Below, piece after piece: positions 34,005 to 46,388 of a DNA stretch of 64,000 nucleotides. This DNA is from Marasmius tenuissimus (taxonomy: Eukaryota; Basidiomycota; Agaricomycetes; Agaricales; Marasmiaceae): NCBI GenBank assembly GCA_029532415.1, contig JAQOTA010000069.1:1364001-1428000 (forward strand). Reading direction: 5' to 3'. The position numbers and the translations under genes were made by a program. The notes under the pieces were generated by a model. That model had not been told where the DNA came from and ran no database searches. It saw only the letters and a list, made by a program, of their open reading frames with translations. Numbering within the stretch: the first letter of the stretch is position 1; each line of letters opens with the position of its first letter.

Positions 34005-35200
34005 AGGATCAGGCCAACTCTGCTGAGATTCTATCGACACCTGTGAGTGGTTCAGTCCCGGACGCCCAGAAATTAGTATTGACTCCCTCGTTACCAGAAT
34101 GAGGCGATTTCTCAGACTCAATTTGATGCCTTGAAGAAGCTTATCGCCGACGGTCTTCCTCAGACTGAGATCAACTGGGTACTTTCGAATCTGCGAACTG
34201 CCCCCACTCCGTTTGCTAATGCTTCTACACAGAGTTTGCAAAACAGCTCCGATGGAACAATTACACTCCAATTTTACACCACAACCCTTCATACCTTCTC
34301 TCGTGGTTTCGTCGTAGGTGTCAAATCTTCGTCGCGATTCATATGTTGCTGAATGTATGGCTTGTCATTCAATCAGCACGCCAACTCTTCAGACCCTCAG
34401 ACAAAGCCCATCGTTAACCCCGACTAGTAAGTTTGACTGCCATCTCGCCGTGTGACTGTACTCACCACTTCCTTAGCTTGTCCTCGAAGCACGATTTGTT
34501 CTACCTCGCGAGGTCTGTCCTCTATGTTCGCAACTACACTGCCACGGAACCGCTCGCCAGCCTCATCGAATGTACGCTCGGCTTTCACTGGCACCCGCCA
34601 TACTCGCTGACCCCGTTTTCACAGCTGAGACTGCGCCTGGAGCTAACTACACTACCGCCGAGGACGTTGAACAATGGCTGATGCCCAACTTCAGGACTAT
34701 GTGAGTTTCGTCCTCGAATTCCTAAGCTGTTCATTGCTGAATCTGGGTACTTAGGTCTCACTTTGTTGGTACTTCTGCTGCACGTAAGCATGAAAACTCT
34801 CGTCGATCGCCTCTCAATCACTAACGTCCGTGAAATCGATCCAGTTCCCCAGGAAGATGGTGGTGTCGTCGATCCCGAGACCCTCGTGGTGGTGAGTGAT
34901 CTCATCGTGATGATCGTTTTTGATTCGTGTTGCTGATGTTGTTTCTCTCCAGTACGGTACTAGGTCAGTAATTTGAAGTTCGGGGTTTGGGCCCATCGTT
35001 GACCCTTTGTTTTCAATTCAGCAACGTGCGCGTCGCTGACTGCTCTGTCGTACCCTTGCTCCCTGGTATCCACACCGAGGTGAGTTTTTTCTGCACCATG
35101 AGTACCCGCCATTCGTGGCTTACGCTTATTGCAATCATAGTCAATCGCGTACGCCATCGGAGAATGGGCCGCGGATATTCTCAAGCAGGAGAGCAACTAA
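34005..35200 (+). pseudogene. GMC oxidoreductase C-terminal fragment (copy B boundary)
   Basis: Starts in mid-exon at the junction and reproduces GMC 2 from the [13 protein letters not shown] segment to the end ([22 protein letters not shown] at 35198-35200). The signal peptide, FAD-binding motif and both GMC signatures are missing, so no active enzyme can result. The first ~760 bp differ from GMC 2 at only a few bases; the last 450 bp differ more. No promoter is present upstream other than the reverse-oriented hypothetical fragment. Confidence 0.9.
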
Positions 35201-35209
35201 CTTTTCGTT

Positions 35210-35970
35210 ACTGACACTTTCTTTTCACCGAATCCCTTTTGTACCGTCTTAATACCATTAGTACTAGTAGAGCAATGACCCATGTATATTCGATTATTCT
35301 ATTCAAATCCACGATATGCATGATGTGGAATTCATGACGATCTCTGAGTGATCTCAATTTTTACCTTAGGCTTGAACAAAACATGCGCAAGGACCGCTGT
35401 CAGTTCGGAGTCAGGCTGAGGGACTCTGGACGGGCACCGGTGGCTGATAAATAAGAGCTTCAAAGACGTGGTGGATTTGGGGCTCGTAAAGTTTAAGTTC
35501 CGGTGCTGAAACACCCATTCGGACCGTGTGCTATCATGCAGTTTGCAGTAATTCCTCGATGTCCTTGCCTAGGTCCTCCAGCTTTCTCGCTCTTGGCTTG
35601 CTCTTGTAGATTCTTGCCTGGAGCGAAGCTTGAAGGTTGGAAACAACAGACTGGTGCAGAGCGTTTTCTCTGTGGATGCTTCAGTGTGCGGCGTGCGCTG
35701 TACATATACCGTGTCCGAGTCATGTGATCGTGATGTAGGGGCATTGGGCGCTAAAGCGCTGCTCTGGCAGCGACCACCATGATGTTCCAACCACGTACCA
35801 TCTGCTGGCTCACGGCACTGCAGGACCAGTGCAGAATTCAAGCTTCTTTGTGTGCACTGGAATACATCAATCCAAACTCCTCAGCAACTTCTCAACCTCC
35901 ACTAGTTCTTTTCCTCTTTCTCAAGCCAACCGCCTAGTGGACTACCTAATCGCCTGCATGTCAACGGTCA
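35210..35970. other. Intergenic of copy B with ~150 bp extra sequence
   Basis: Diverged counterpart of 24,660-25,290. It includes a segment around 35,535-35,700 absent from copy A. No gene is seen. Confidence 0.5.
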
Positions 35971-35972
35971 GG

Positions 35973-36640
35973 TTATCGTTTGCGGCTGGCCCGAATCTCT
36001 TCGATGACGGCCCGTATCTTGGCCTCATACCTATAGCCTCTATGAATATACGAACTGGAGAGACCTGCGGGATCCTTCACGACACTGGACTGTGCGACTG
36101 TGCCGTCGGGATTCTGGATCTCCCGGCGTGCTTTGCAAGATAATCTGACAAACTTGGGGCGGATGTCAGTGTCACCGTACAATCCTCGGACGACCACTTT
36201 CGCGGATATCCCAGGGATCCCTCTAGGCTGGTCTGCAGCAACGCTTTGACTCTTCATCAAGATTAGCCTCTCTCTTTCATTCGCACTTTTTGACAAGGTT
36301 ATTGTCTCGGAAGAAACTCTGGGGTACTCACGCCTGAGTCGACCATGTGTGATACGGTCCTCTCTCCGCCGTGACTTTCAATATTCTTCCAGATTCTTCC
36401 TGTTCTGCACCGAGATCCCAGGCACTTGCGACGTGCGGTTATGGCTCCACAACGCCTTGGCCACCATCGGCAGTGTATACAGTTGACCCGCATTGTTATC
36501 GGGGCGCTCATTTCCAGCTTCCTTCTGGGGCTCCCTGGCTCCACTTACCTTTGTCAATGTCATGGGAGACCGGATGAAGGTGGCGACAGCCCTGAGCCGA
36601 GCACGGAGATTACTTGAAAATCATTACAGAACGGTCGAAG
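35973..36640 (-). CDS. Small gene of unknown function, copy B
   Basis: Two to three minus-strand exons are suggested. The first ends SPMTLTK before GTAAGT (about 36,555); the middle carries QLYTLPMVAKALWSHNRTSQ; the last is an open frame of ~107 residues ending IRAVIEEIRASRKR at 35973 (contains GISAKVVVRGLYGD and CKARREIQNPDGTV). Peptide identity with copy A is high in stretches where the DNA has diverged, which suggests past coding constraint, but exon limits and start are not settled. Basic and short; function not recognised. Confidence 0.4.
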
Positions 36641-37101
36641 TACCTTTCAACCCTTCTTCGTCCGATTGCTCGTACTGGCTCTTGCTTTGTCTTGTGTCTC
36701 CTTTTTCTGGGCTTTTCGTTATCCTCACGCGCCGCCCAAGCTACTCTCCGAGTTGCCAGGATCTATTAACATATCGATCCGACCAGGTATTGTCGTCACC
36801 CTCAACGTTCTGTGCTGTTATCGACAATGATCTGTGACGTCGATGCACGATGCAGGAAATGAATCCCCTCTCTCAGCCTCTCACACACTCATCCAGGAGG
36901 AAGCTTTGTTACGTGTCCCTGCTTGTAGTTTGGGAGGAAAGGTACCCCAGATCAATGATCCTATGAAAGAAACCCGTCACGGAGCGCGGTATTCCATTAC
37001 CTCTAGCATCCTGACGCACGAGTAACTCGGGTAGGTATCTATGCTTTGAATACACATACCACATATACGTCCTGCGGCAGCCTCAAGCTCTGGATGGATA
37101 T

Positions 37102-37260
37102 GACGTCTCGACAGAAAATTTTTCATTTCATGAAAAAGCAGGGTGGTTCCTAAAATGGCAGGTCAATTTCATTTTGCTAGCGGAGAGTCCGGGGAGTCTG
37201 GTGACGTCAATATTTTTGTCTCTCTCGATGACCAACTTCCGATCAAGGCTCGTATAAAAG
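37102..37260 (+). promoter_or_regulatory. Promoter of polyol dehydrogenase, copy B
   Basis: Same arrangement as copy A: TTTTTCAT/ATGAAAAA inverted repeat, TGACGTCA at 37202-37209 and TATAAAAG at 37253-37260, 91-98 bp before the ATG. Confidence 0.5.
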
Positions 37261-37350
37261 ACCGACGCGACTCTCGCAGACTCGTTATCTTTCCTTCCGA
37301 CCTCCACCATCTCACTGTAAATCGTCGTTCATCACATTTACTACACCACC

Positions 37351-38837
37351 ATGCCTCAAGGAACCATGAAAGCTCTCTGGTACAATGCGGTTCGTTATCC
37401 AGAATTTCGTTTGCACTCTTTGACGAGCTGACAGTCACCCGGTGTAGCCCAGAGATTTTGAAATTAAGCAGGTGCCCATCCCCCAGATCAACGACGATGA
37501 AGTTCTTTTGAAAGGTACGTGCTTGCTCACTACTTCGTGGTATGTCCAAGGAGATTGACTTAGTCTGCAGTTACATGTTGTGGTTCGTACACGGTCACGG
37601 TGCTGAGAGTTTGAGAACTGGTTGTTGACTTCTTTCGTAGGGATGTGTGGTACTGACGGTCACATTCACGATGGTACGAAGGTTTTTTTTATTCATGTAT
37701 GCTCAACATCTCAATGAATGCGTGTTATTCTAGGTGAATTCATCTCAAAATTCCCGGTATGAACTAAGAATGCTATGTTCGGTCGAACTTGTAATCTCAT
37801 GAAGTGCGGTTGCAGCTTATCCCTGGACACGAAGCTATCGGCACGGTCGCTGAGATGGGCAAGAACGTCAAGGGCTTCTCTACCGGTGACCGATGTGTGG
37901 CTGATGTCGGCATTACAGTATGTGACCGTACATCATTGTGAGCTCACTATTCCTGATCCCTCGTTATCTTTAGTGTGGCAACTGCTTCTATTGCCGCCGT
38001 GGCCAATCTCTTCTTTGTGAAGACTTCAACGCCTGTGGTGTTACCAAGGATGGTGGTTTCGCAGAGTACATCAAATAGTACGTTCGCATGGTGAAAGGTT
38101 GCCGTACGGTATTGATCTCGTTTTCACAGCCACCAAAGCAAGCTCTACAAGATCAAGAACCTCACCGACGAAGAATCCACCCTCCTTGAACCCGCTGCTT
38201 GTGCTATCCACGGCCTCGATAAACTCAACCCGCCCGTTGGTATCGAGGTTCTCTTGCTCGGAGCGGGACCTACCGGTCTCATCCTCGCTCAACTGTTGAA
38301 GCAGAATGGCGCTTCCCGAGTTGTCATTGCTGCCAACAAGGGTATCAAGATGGACATCGCCAAAGATCTCGAAGCCGCCGACGAGTACATCGAACTCGAC
38401 CGACAAAACCCTGAGGCTCAATGGCAGAAGCTGAAAGATGATAACCCCTACGGCTTCGATGTTGTTGTTGAGGCCACTGGTGTTGAGAAGCTCGCCAACG
38501 AGAGTATCAACTACGTCAGAAGGGGTGGAACTTTGATGATCTACGGTGTGTACGAGAACAAGGCTCTCGTTCACTGGCCACCATCCAAAATTTTCGGTGA
38601 TGAAATCAGAGTGAGTTCCGTCTTGTTGACTAGTGGAACCATGGCTTACCGAAGTTTTCGCAGATCATCGGTTCATTCTCGCAAACCTTCTGCTTCCCTC
38701 GTGCTGTCGCTTACCTCGATAGCGGCAAAGTCAAAGTCAAAGGCATGGTCACCGATGTGTACAAGCTCGAAGACTTCCAGTCCGCTCTTGACAAGATGAA
38801 CAGCCGAGGGGCATTGAAGATTGCCATCAAGCCATAG
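37351..38837 (+). CDS. Zinc-dependent alcohol/polyol dehydrogenase, copy B
   Basis: Duplicate of the gene at 26,660. All diagnostic residues are present: [35 protein letters not shown] and [12 protein letters not shown]. From the PGHEAIG exon to the stop the two copies are almost base-for-base identical; in the 5' introns only a few substitutions occur (one acceptor reads TTCTAG here and TTTAG in copy A). All splice sites are intact, so both copies should be functional. The extra dose may raise polyol dehydrogenase capacity. Confidence 0.85.
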
Positions 38838-39193
38838 AATTAAAAGTAATTATGTGTATGTATGTATTCCTACGGCCAGGAGATTCCTGTATACCTCCAT
38901 GTACCTGTAATTTTAGAACGTTTAATGAGCTCTTGTCATACCATCCACGTACTGATAGCCGTTTGTGAGGCCGGGGAACTTGAACGAGCGCGTCGCGACG
39001 CGCGTCTATGCCGAAAACAGGACGTGATCACTATTACGTCTCTCGTGACCACTTTTTTCTCTCCCCCGTACTACCACTACCCCCACTCCGTTTACGCGTT
39101 CGGCGCGCTCGACATCGACCCTGTATAGCATGTTGTGAAGTTCAAGCTTGGTGCCAGAAACAGAAGAAAAGAAACGTTCTTAAAACCAGTATT

Positions 39194-40770
39194 ATGCACT
39201 CGGATGGTGCATCTCGAGTGTCTAATGACGATGTTACATCCAATACGGATTCCGTGCTGACTCTGAAGAGCGCCGTTCAGGATATCGCTTTTGGAAGTGT
39301 GAGTACATAGTCTTCAGAATCTTTCAATGCGGCGCTGACAGAATCCGTGACAAGCTAGCTGGGATGGTCTCCGAGCTATTCGAATATCCGTTTGATTTAG
39401 CCAAAGTTCGACTTCAATCCCAATTACTCTCTGCGGGTCAGCCAACGTTCAAAGGGCCATTGGACTGTCTCGTCAAGACATGGAAGGAAGAAGGAGTGAG
39501 AGGGTTGTATCGGGTGAGTTTGAATACTGATACTACCTTGAACTGAGGTTCTGAAAAATCCCCGTCATTGCTTTGCTAGGGCCTCACAGTTCCACTAGTC
39601 GGTTCGATGGCGGAAACAGCCGCAATTTTTTTGGCGTACAACTCTTTTCAAAATGCGATATACCAGTATTATGGTCAGAGTCCCTCGGACGGGAACCGTG
39701 AACCATTGTCTATCACTCAACTAGGCCTGGCTGCTGCAGGTGCTGGCGCCATGGGCAGTTTTATCATGTCAGTCAATTTGTTCAAGGCCCCGACATACGC
39801 ACTGTTCTCATTTTCCTTCTGACTCAGAACACCCATTGAACTCGTGAAGTGCAAACTACAAGTCCAAATGATGTCCACACACACACCGAGTCGAATCCCG
39901 ATACAAGCAGTATCACCCAAAGTTCTCGCAGAGATTGCGAGTACCCCAACCTCTCCATTCCTTCACGCTCAATCAAAGTCGAATCCTCCCGCTCCTCGTC
40001 ACCCCAGACCCCATTTTGACCCGCACCTCATCGACCAAGAAATCGTCAAGGCCACGCCTCATCCACCCAAGCCCCCTCCGCTGACCACGGCTTCCGCTCC
40101 AGGGCCCGTGTCTATCACCCGAAATATCATTCGGACCAACGGCTTCCGAGGTCTCTGGCTTGGACACACTGGGACCGTATTGCGTGATACAGGCGGTACC
40201 GCTGTCTGGTTTGCCTCGAAGGAATGGATAGGAAGGGTTCTCCGAGCGCGTCGCCAGACCTCCCCCGATGATCCAATACCTCAAACGCTCTTACCTTGGG
40301 AATCTGCCGTGGCTGGTGCACTCTCCGGTGCAATATGTACCGTAGCTCTGTACCCAGCCGACACGGTGAAGAGTGCAGTACAGACTGAGGAAGAGTTGAG
40401 GGAGTACAGGAAGAGTGGAGCATCGGCTGCTCGGGAATGGTCTGCGAATCATGGTCACCATCATACGAGCACGAAGATGGCCGGGAGTGGAAACAGTGGA
40501 TTTGAAGGATCGCCACTCTCGACTAGCTCAACAAAGTCGACTAGTCGGCATCATACTTCTGGTCCGAAAGCCACACCCTCTTCGTTGCTGAGAGCTTCGT
40601 TGTCCTCCGCGATACCGAGAAGCTCGTTCATTCAGACGTTCAGGAAAATCTACTCGACTCATGGCCTACAAGGCCTCTATTCTGGATGCGGGATGACGAT
40701 GGCTCGAGCGATTCCGAGTAGTGGGATTGTTTTTGTGGTGTACGATGGATTGACGGCCTGGTTTGCATAG
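39194..40770 (+). CDS. Mitochondrial carrier, ornithine-transporter type, copy B
   Basis: Duplicate of 28,502-30,078 with the same exons and three carrier signatures (YPFDLAKVRL, TPIELVKCKL, YPADTVKSAV). The 308-residue last exon is identical at the protein level to copy A; differences in the middle exon include Q for R before YYGQSP. Most differences are silent, consistent with constraint. Sits ~350 bp after the dehydrogenase as in copy A. Confidence 0.8.
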
Positions 40771-41072
40771 AGTGTTTACATGGGCTATTCTCTGCCTCTT
40801 CAAAACCCCCTCTTGACTCACGCACACCTTTATACGATATGCAACCAAGATCTTACGCAGGATCTGCGACACTTAGACGTATATTAGACTACATACCTTT
40901 ACAGCGACATAATCCATACCATCATCACCTGTCATACGAAAAGTCATTCAGCGTTCAGACGATGGATTTGAATACAAAGAGTTGTCATCGCATCTTATGT
41001 CACTGACTATCTGACCATGTACATGTTGATTGGTGGTATCTGCGAGTCCAAATTGGTACATGGTTCACGACT

Positions 41073-43599
41073 TTACATTCCCTTCCTCCAAAGCTCTCCC
41101 CTCCTGCTCCACTGGTGTCCACCGGAAACAGGACCTTCCCGAAGCTTCTCAAGGTACAACATCTCTGAGAGCTGCTTGTAAACGAAGATCAAGTTTAGGT
41201 GAGAGTTGATACGATGATCAGCATCGGTGAACCACTGGCTATGCATCTGTTCAGGGCTCACTCCCTCCCTCACAAGGAGGTCGGTGAGATAAGCAGCGTG
41301 CTGGAAATGAACATTATCATCACCAGTTCCATGCTGGATGAGGAACCCTCCAGTGATATTTTTGAACCCAGCGGTACGCGTGATAGAAGACTCGTTGTAC
41401 CCAGCACCGTTCGTCGATGGAAGCTTCATGTACCGCTCAGTGTACATCGAGTCGTAGAGACGCCAATCTGTGACGGGAGCAGTGATAAGCCCCAAGCTGA
41501 ATGCGCCAGAGTCCGTCTCGACAACTTTCGCAGTCAGGTAACCACCATAACTCCAACCCCAGATGACGATATGGTCAGCGTCGACGTAGGAGCGGGTGGC
41601 AGCGTAATGACGGGCTGCGTTCACTTGGTCCTCCGCTTCGAATTTGCCGAGCTGCTTGCTGACGAGGCTCCTGAATTCTCGCCCTTTGAAACCGGTGCCT
41701 CGTCCGTCAAGAGCGACGTGGATGTATTCCAACTCGGGATCGGAGCCGACGTAGGCCTCCCAACCAACTCTCTTGTAGGTCTTTGAGACCTCCTGAGCAC
41801 CTGGACCGCCGTAGATATCGAATAGGACGGGATACTTCTTCGAAGGATCGAAGTTTGCGGGCAGGCGTTCAATGAAGTTAAGAGAGTATCCCGGGGTAGA
41901 TTCGTTGAACGTCGTCCACGAGATCTTGGGAAGGGTGTACTCCGCAAGTTTTTCCCGGAGCACGGCATTGTCTTCGACTGACCTGATCAGCTCGGGTACA
42001 ACAGACGACGAGTTGGTCGAATTGCCGACAGAGTAAAGCTCCTGGTGAGGGATCTCAGGTCCAGAGTACGTGAGGAGGTAGAAACCACCCTCAGACGAGA
42101 ACGAAGCGGACCAGTATCCTGGCTTGGTGTCATCGACAAGGGGGGTCTTCTCGCCGGTGAGCATGCTGACAGCGTAGACATGCCTCTCGGTCGAGTCGTG
42201 TTCGGTTGACTGATAGTAAACCAATCCACGCGCAGTGTCGACCTTGAGGATGGCCGAAACCTCCCACTCTCCCTCGGTCAGAGCTTTAGGCTCTCCGCCT
42301 TGTACAGGGAAGAGGTAAATGTGCATCCAGCCGTTCTCGTCTGACAAGTCGACATAGTAGGTTTCTGTCGAATTCGAATCCAAGGCACCGACGTATTGGA
42401 TGGCGAGATTGTCGTCAATCCACCCATCTGTCCCATCCCTATCTCTGACCACCTTGCCCTCTCCAGACTCGACATCGACCAAGAATAGCTTCTCTAGATC
42501 TTGCACACGGTTGAAGGTTCGGAAGATGACGTTCTCGTGGTCCCCGGTGACCCAAGCAACCTCTCCGATGATCACCTCATCCTCTGGGAACGTCTCTCCT
42601 GCAAAGTCGATCTTGGTCAACGCATCAGATGGGCTGGTGCCGTTGAGGACAGCTGACACGTGGAGGAGCCAAAACTCGACTGTGGGGTTCGTAGTTCCGA
42701 CCTTGGGGTATCGAATGGGCAGTTCATCGGGGTATGAAGGTGCGATTTTCGCGGCGGGGCGATCCATAAAGTATTGAATTGTGTATGTGTCCACACCTGT
42801 CTCGTCAAAGCGAAGGAACGCGAGGTATTCGCCATCGGGGGAAAACCAAAGCGTGAAGCGATCGCCGAAGATTTCTAAAAGCCGAACGTATCAATATGCC
42901 ATATGACGGGCAAATATGTGTTGTATATGTCGTACCTTCCTCATAAACCCAGTCCGGAATGCCGTTGAAGACATCACGCGTTCCATCAGTCGTGATGCGG
43001 GTCACTTCGCCGTTGCTCCAGAGATACAAGTCGTTCTGCCTCACGAACGCGATCGTGTCGCCCGCATTTGACCAGGTCGCGTACTGGATTTCGCCATCCT
43101 GGTCGTCAACGAGAGGGGTAGCAGAGCCTGCTTCACGGTTGAAGACCCAGTACGAAGCGTTGTAGGAGTGCCTCCTGTGGTGTTCACAATGCATTCAGGG
43201 ACAGCTCATACTCGATATGAAATGGTTTACGCACCATTGCTTCGTGTAGTTAGTCGAGAAGAGCACATTTTCCCTGCTTCCTTGGATTTCGTAGTCATAA
43301 TAGTTGATACCAAGCTGCCCGGCATTCACGAAGACCTCTGTTTCATTGTTCAACACGTTCGCAAAGACCAGATCGTTCGTGGTTTGGTCTTGAACAATGT
43401 ACGTCCCATCGTTCTCTGCCGAAGTCCAGGTGTAGGAAGTGGACCGAGGCGTGAAGTTTCCTGAAAACGCGTCCTGGAACGTGATGAGCTTTTGCGCTGA
43501 GGCTGCTGAGGCCAACGCGGCCACTGCTGTCCACTACAAGGAATAAGTGAATGAGAACAAATTTCTATCACCACAGTTGGATGATTTGCATACCTTCAT
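41073..43599 (-). CDS. Secreted dipeptidyl-peptidase IV (S9B), copy B
   Basis: Duplicate of 30,387-32,913. Signal peptide MKWTAVAALASAASAQ, DWVYEE motif, nucleophile GWSYGG, Asp in HGTGDDN and His in ADHRI are all kept. Only about four residue differences are visible against copy A (for example G for E in VAWVTxDHENV, E for K in LTxGEWEV, A for V twice near the N-terminus). Both copies therefore encode complete enzymes. Confidence 0.9.
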
Positions 43600-43675
43600 G
43601 ATGGAAGAGAAGTATGGGGCCTTGGGTGAACGAGTTGAATGGCGGCATGGTCATAAGGCGGTCGCGAAATGCGGC

Positions 43676-44406
43676 TCCATATGCAGCTCTTGATGCCAAG
43701 TATTAGAACCAGATAAGGAAGTCGGGACTAATCATGCATTGTGGTTGAATTCAAGCACAAATTGAATGTGCGGGGTGGATGATGGCGTTATTTGACAAGG
43801 GGCATCGTGCCCTGAGAGTAGAACTTGCCATCTTGAACAGGCGCTTAGCCTCGGCGCCAAACCAGGACCACCTGCGTCTGCACTCTTGGCCGGTTTGAGC
43901 GTCCCAACAGACACCAGGTTCTGAGAGGGAATCACGACCACAATGGGCAGAGTATACCATGAGCTCGTACTTCAGTTACCAGCAGCACACGCGCCCGACC
44001 CCCACAGCCAATTCTTATTCAGCTTCGTTTTATGCGATACTCATCTGTATGGCTTATGACATGGCGTAGTATGGCATGGGCCAGATGGTATACCTTTCAC
44101 GCAAATTTAGGAACCTTCCCGATATTTCCGCAATTGTACGGGAACCTGACCTTGAGAAATGATGGTGGCTAAGTCTTGAGCTTGAGTCTTGGGAACCGGA
44201 CGGCTCTCGTCGTAACAAACTCCAAATTGCAACTTATATTAGTTCAAGGTGCGTATGCTATATCTCAAGCCGTCGCTATCTAGTATCCAGGAACCCTAGA
44301 GAAGTCATGAGTTCGATGCTCGGCAGGAACACACGTCGTATGTAGCTTACCAACCGCTGCATCTCATGTATACCCACTCTCCTCACCAGGAACACTAGCC
44401 AATATT
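43676..44406. other. Intergenic downstream region of copy B
   Basis: Near-identical counterpart of 32,990-33,720; no gene is seen. Confidence 0.5.
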
Positions 44407-45118
44407 CTAGTCACTCGTCTTCCGTTGGCGTGTTTCTGCAGTCTGCGCTTTGTAGTTCGGAGGCGAGTCTGACGCCTCGCAGATGGCATGTCGAGTAAAC
44501 AGGAGAGTATAGCCTTGAGTGTCATTGACAAGATGAACGGACGAACTATGGATGCTACGTACTCGATTGAATTCTCGACTATACCAGGTTCGGCCTGTTG
44601 TTGTGTGCATGTGGCCAACGGTGGCCCATAAACAGGTATGGTACGAGGCGAAAGGTCGGTCGGTCGCTATGTGTTGCGCCCTTCGCGCACACCAGCAATA
44701 TACAGGGTTCTTCCTAGACACGTCTTGAACCTTCTCCCACATGAGGTTCATCAAGAGGGCCTGCCGCGATATTTTCATCTTGATCCAGCGAGCCATAGTT
44801 TCACCGTGTCCCACGCTTCCTAGTGTAGTGCCAGATGTTCGAACGACTAGATTGGATAGGCGTAGAGATGACGTGCAAAAGGTCTCGAGCTTTTGAGTAC
44901 GAGTGAGGATCCGTCGAGTTGAGTGAGAAAATGCGCGCATTTGATAGGCAGCAGTGAAACCAGCATCGTTTTTGTTGTGTGTTGTGGATTCTTCAAAGAT
45001 CGTTCTTTTAGTAGGTTCAGCAGCTGGTGTCTTCACAACTGATTAGATGGTAATAGCTCGAATTAATGGTACAGTTGTAACGCAAAATCAAAGCAAACGC
45101 ACCAAGAAATGTCGACAT
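44407..45118 (-). CDS. Hypothetical protein spanning duplication breakpoint
   Basis: Exon 1 (ATG at 45118, MSTFL) is followed by a GTGCGT...CAG intron. A long second exon of ~210 codons then begins VKTPAAEPTKRTIFEES and contains ARWIKMKISRQALLMNLMWE, before a cysteine-rich stretch (YCWCARR) and a basic end. The breakpoint (44690) falls just after CWCARRAQ, so the last third is inside copy B and is repeated at 33,721-34,004. The N-terminal part, rich in S/T/R (MRAFSHSTRRILTR), could be a mitochondrial presequence. I do not recognise a family, and the true 3' end could be earlier through an unseen intron. Confidence 0.45.
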
Positions 45119-46388
45119 CGCATGCCATCCTCTGCTCTGTTAAAACAACGCTCATCAATGAACGGCCTTTATATCTGCACTTGGTACAGATTGTATCCAT
45201 CGTCCTCGAGACTACCATAGCTCTTTGGATACTCGAGGTTTAGAGCTTATGTATATACACAAGGCCAGCCATAGTGCCTAAGGTCCTAAGTACTCAAGCA
45301 AGTAAGAATGATGCGCAGAAAGTTGAGTTTCAAATGCTCACCTTTGAAGACTAGTTCATGAGTGGTTTGACTGCCGTTGAAATTTGAATATCCCTGTTTG
45401 GTCCTAGCTGGCACTGTAGCCTTGGGCGAGTGGTAAGTTGATGGCCAGGCGATAGTATGCACTGTCAGCGTCACAGTCGAGGAGGATTGGCGGTGTTTCG
45501 ATCGTCTAGAGAAGTAGCGAGAATGCTGGAGATGAGCGCAAGAGAGAAGAGATGTTGGCGCGTCGTTCAGACGCCGGAGCGCTCATCTATCATGACTATC
45601 TTATCACGGAAGAATTGATCATTAGGCGCCTATTGGCCACGTGCTAGAGGAAGCGGAAGCGCTGACCTTCGACCCTTCCTGGACGTGGACCCTCACTATC
45701 GCTTCAACTACGTCGTCTCCCTGAGGCTACTTGGGCTCATGTGGTAAAATTCTAATGACTGAAACTGCTCGAGCTACGAGCACCAATTCACTTGTTTTAT
45801 GTACGTTTAACTGGTATCACAGTGCACTCTGTTCTGATCTTTGATTGTCCAGGTAAGTTGAATTGGTCGAATCTAGCGGGCCCAGCTGACACGCGGACAG
45901 AAGCATTTAGAACGTTTATTGCCATCTGGGGCCCTGGATAGTCTCTATTCCTCAGCAACACCCGGGAAACTTGACTCCGAGTATCCCTCAGTGGGATACA
46001 GAACTCAAGGACGCGTCAACCCCATCCAACACCGCTTCCGCTCAAGACCCAACGCTAGAAAAGCTTTTCAACAACCATGGCACCCCGAGGGCTGTCTGGG
46101 AGGCTCGTTCTCACCTATCTGGACGGTGTGTTCGAAGTTGCCATCAGGTTTGAAGGCTCTTTGGCTGCAAAGCAACCCTTTCGATTGTGAGTTTGGGGGA
46201 TTCATGCGTTCTGTTTCACTTTTTGATTCTTCTGAATCAGCTTCGTGTGATGGTTACACATGCTCAGTTATCTATTCCATAGCCTTTTGGTCGGCAATTC
46301 GGGTGTTGTACCTCAGAGTTTTTCCGTGATATAAAGTCTCGAATCGAGGGCTCGGGCATTAGGGAGGCAACGTGTTTTAGCACCCACA
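45119..46388. other. Intergenic with weak coding signals
   Basis: A minus-strand stretch at 45,345-45,600 reads protein-like (SNFNGSQTTHELVFK before GTGAGC) and may be an upstream exon of the hypothetical gene, but no start or joining acceptor fits. A 38-codon plus-strand frame with a good start context begins near 46,077. Neither is strong enough to call. Confidence 0.3.

Larger units (their letters stand above)
34005..44690 (+). repeat. Tandem duplication, copy B (10,686 bp)
   Basis: Direct repeat of copy A with offsets of 10,550 at the left, 10,692 across the dehydrogenase and carrier, and 10,686 from the peptidase onward. It ends at CTTCGCGCAC (44690), after which the sequence is unique. 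The junction shows about 1 bp of shared sequence. Confidence 0.95.

Noticed and set aside
26660..43599. Polyol dehydrogenase, ornithine carrier and DPP-IV as a biosynthetic gene cluster
   Set aside because: They are collinear and co-duplicated but have no common substrate; adjacency alone does not support a pathway.
45919..46329. 136-codon plus-strand frame
   Set aside because: Composition is not protein-like and no splice pattern or homology was recognised; three overlapping frames compete.
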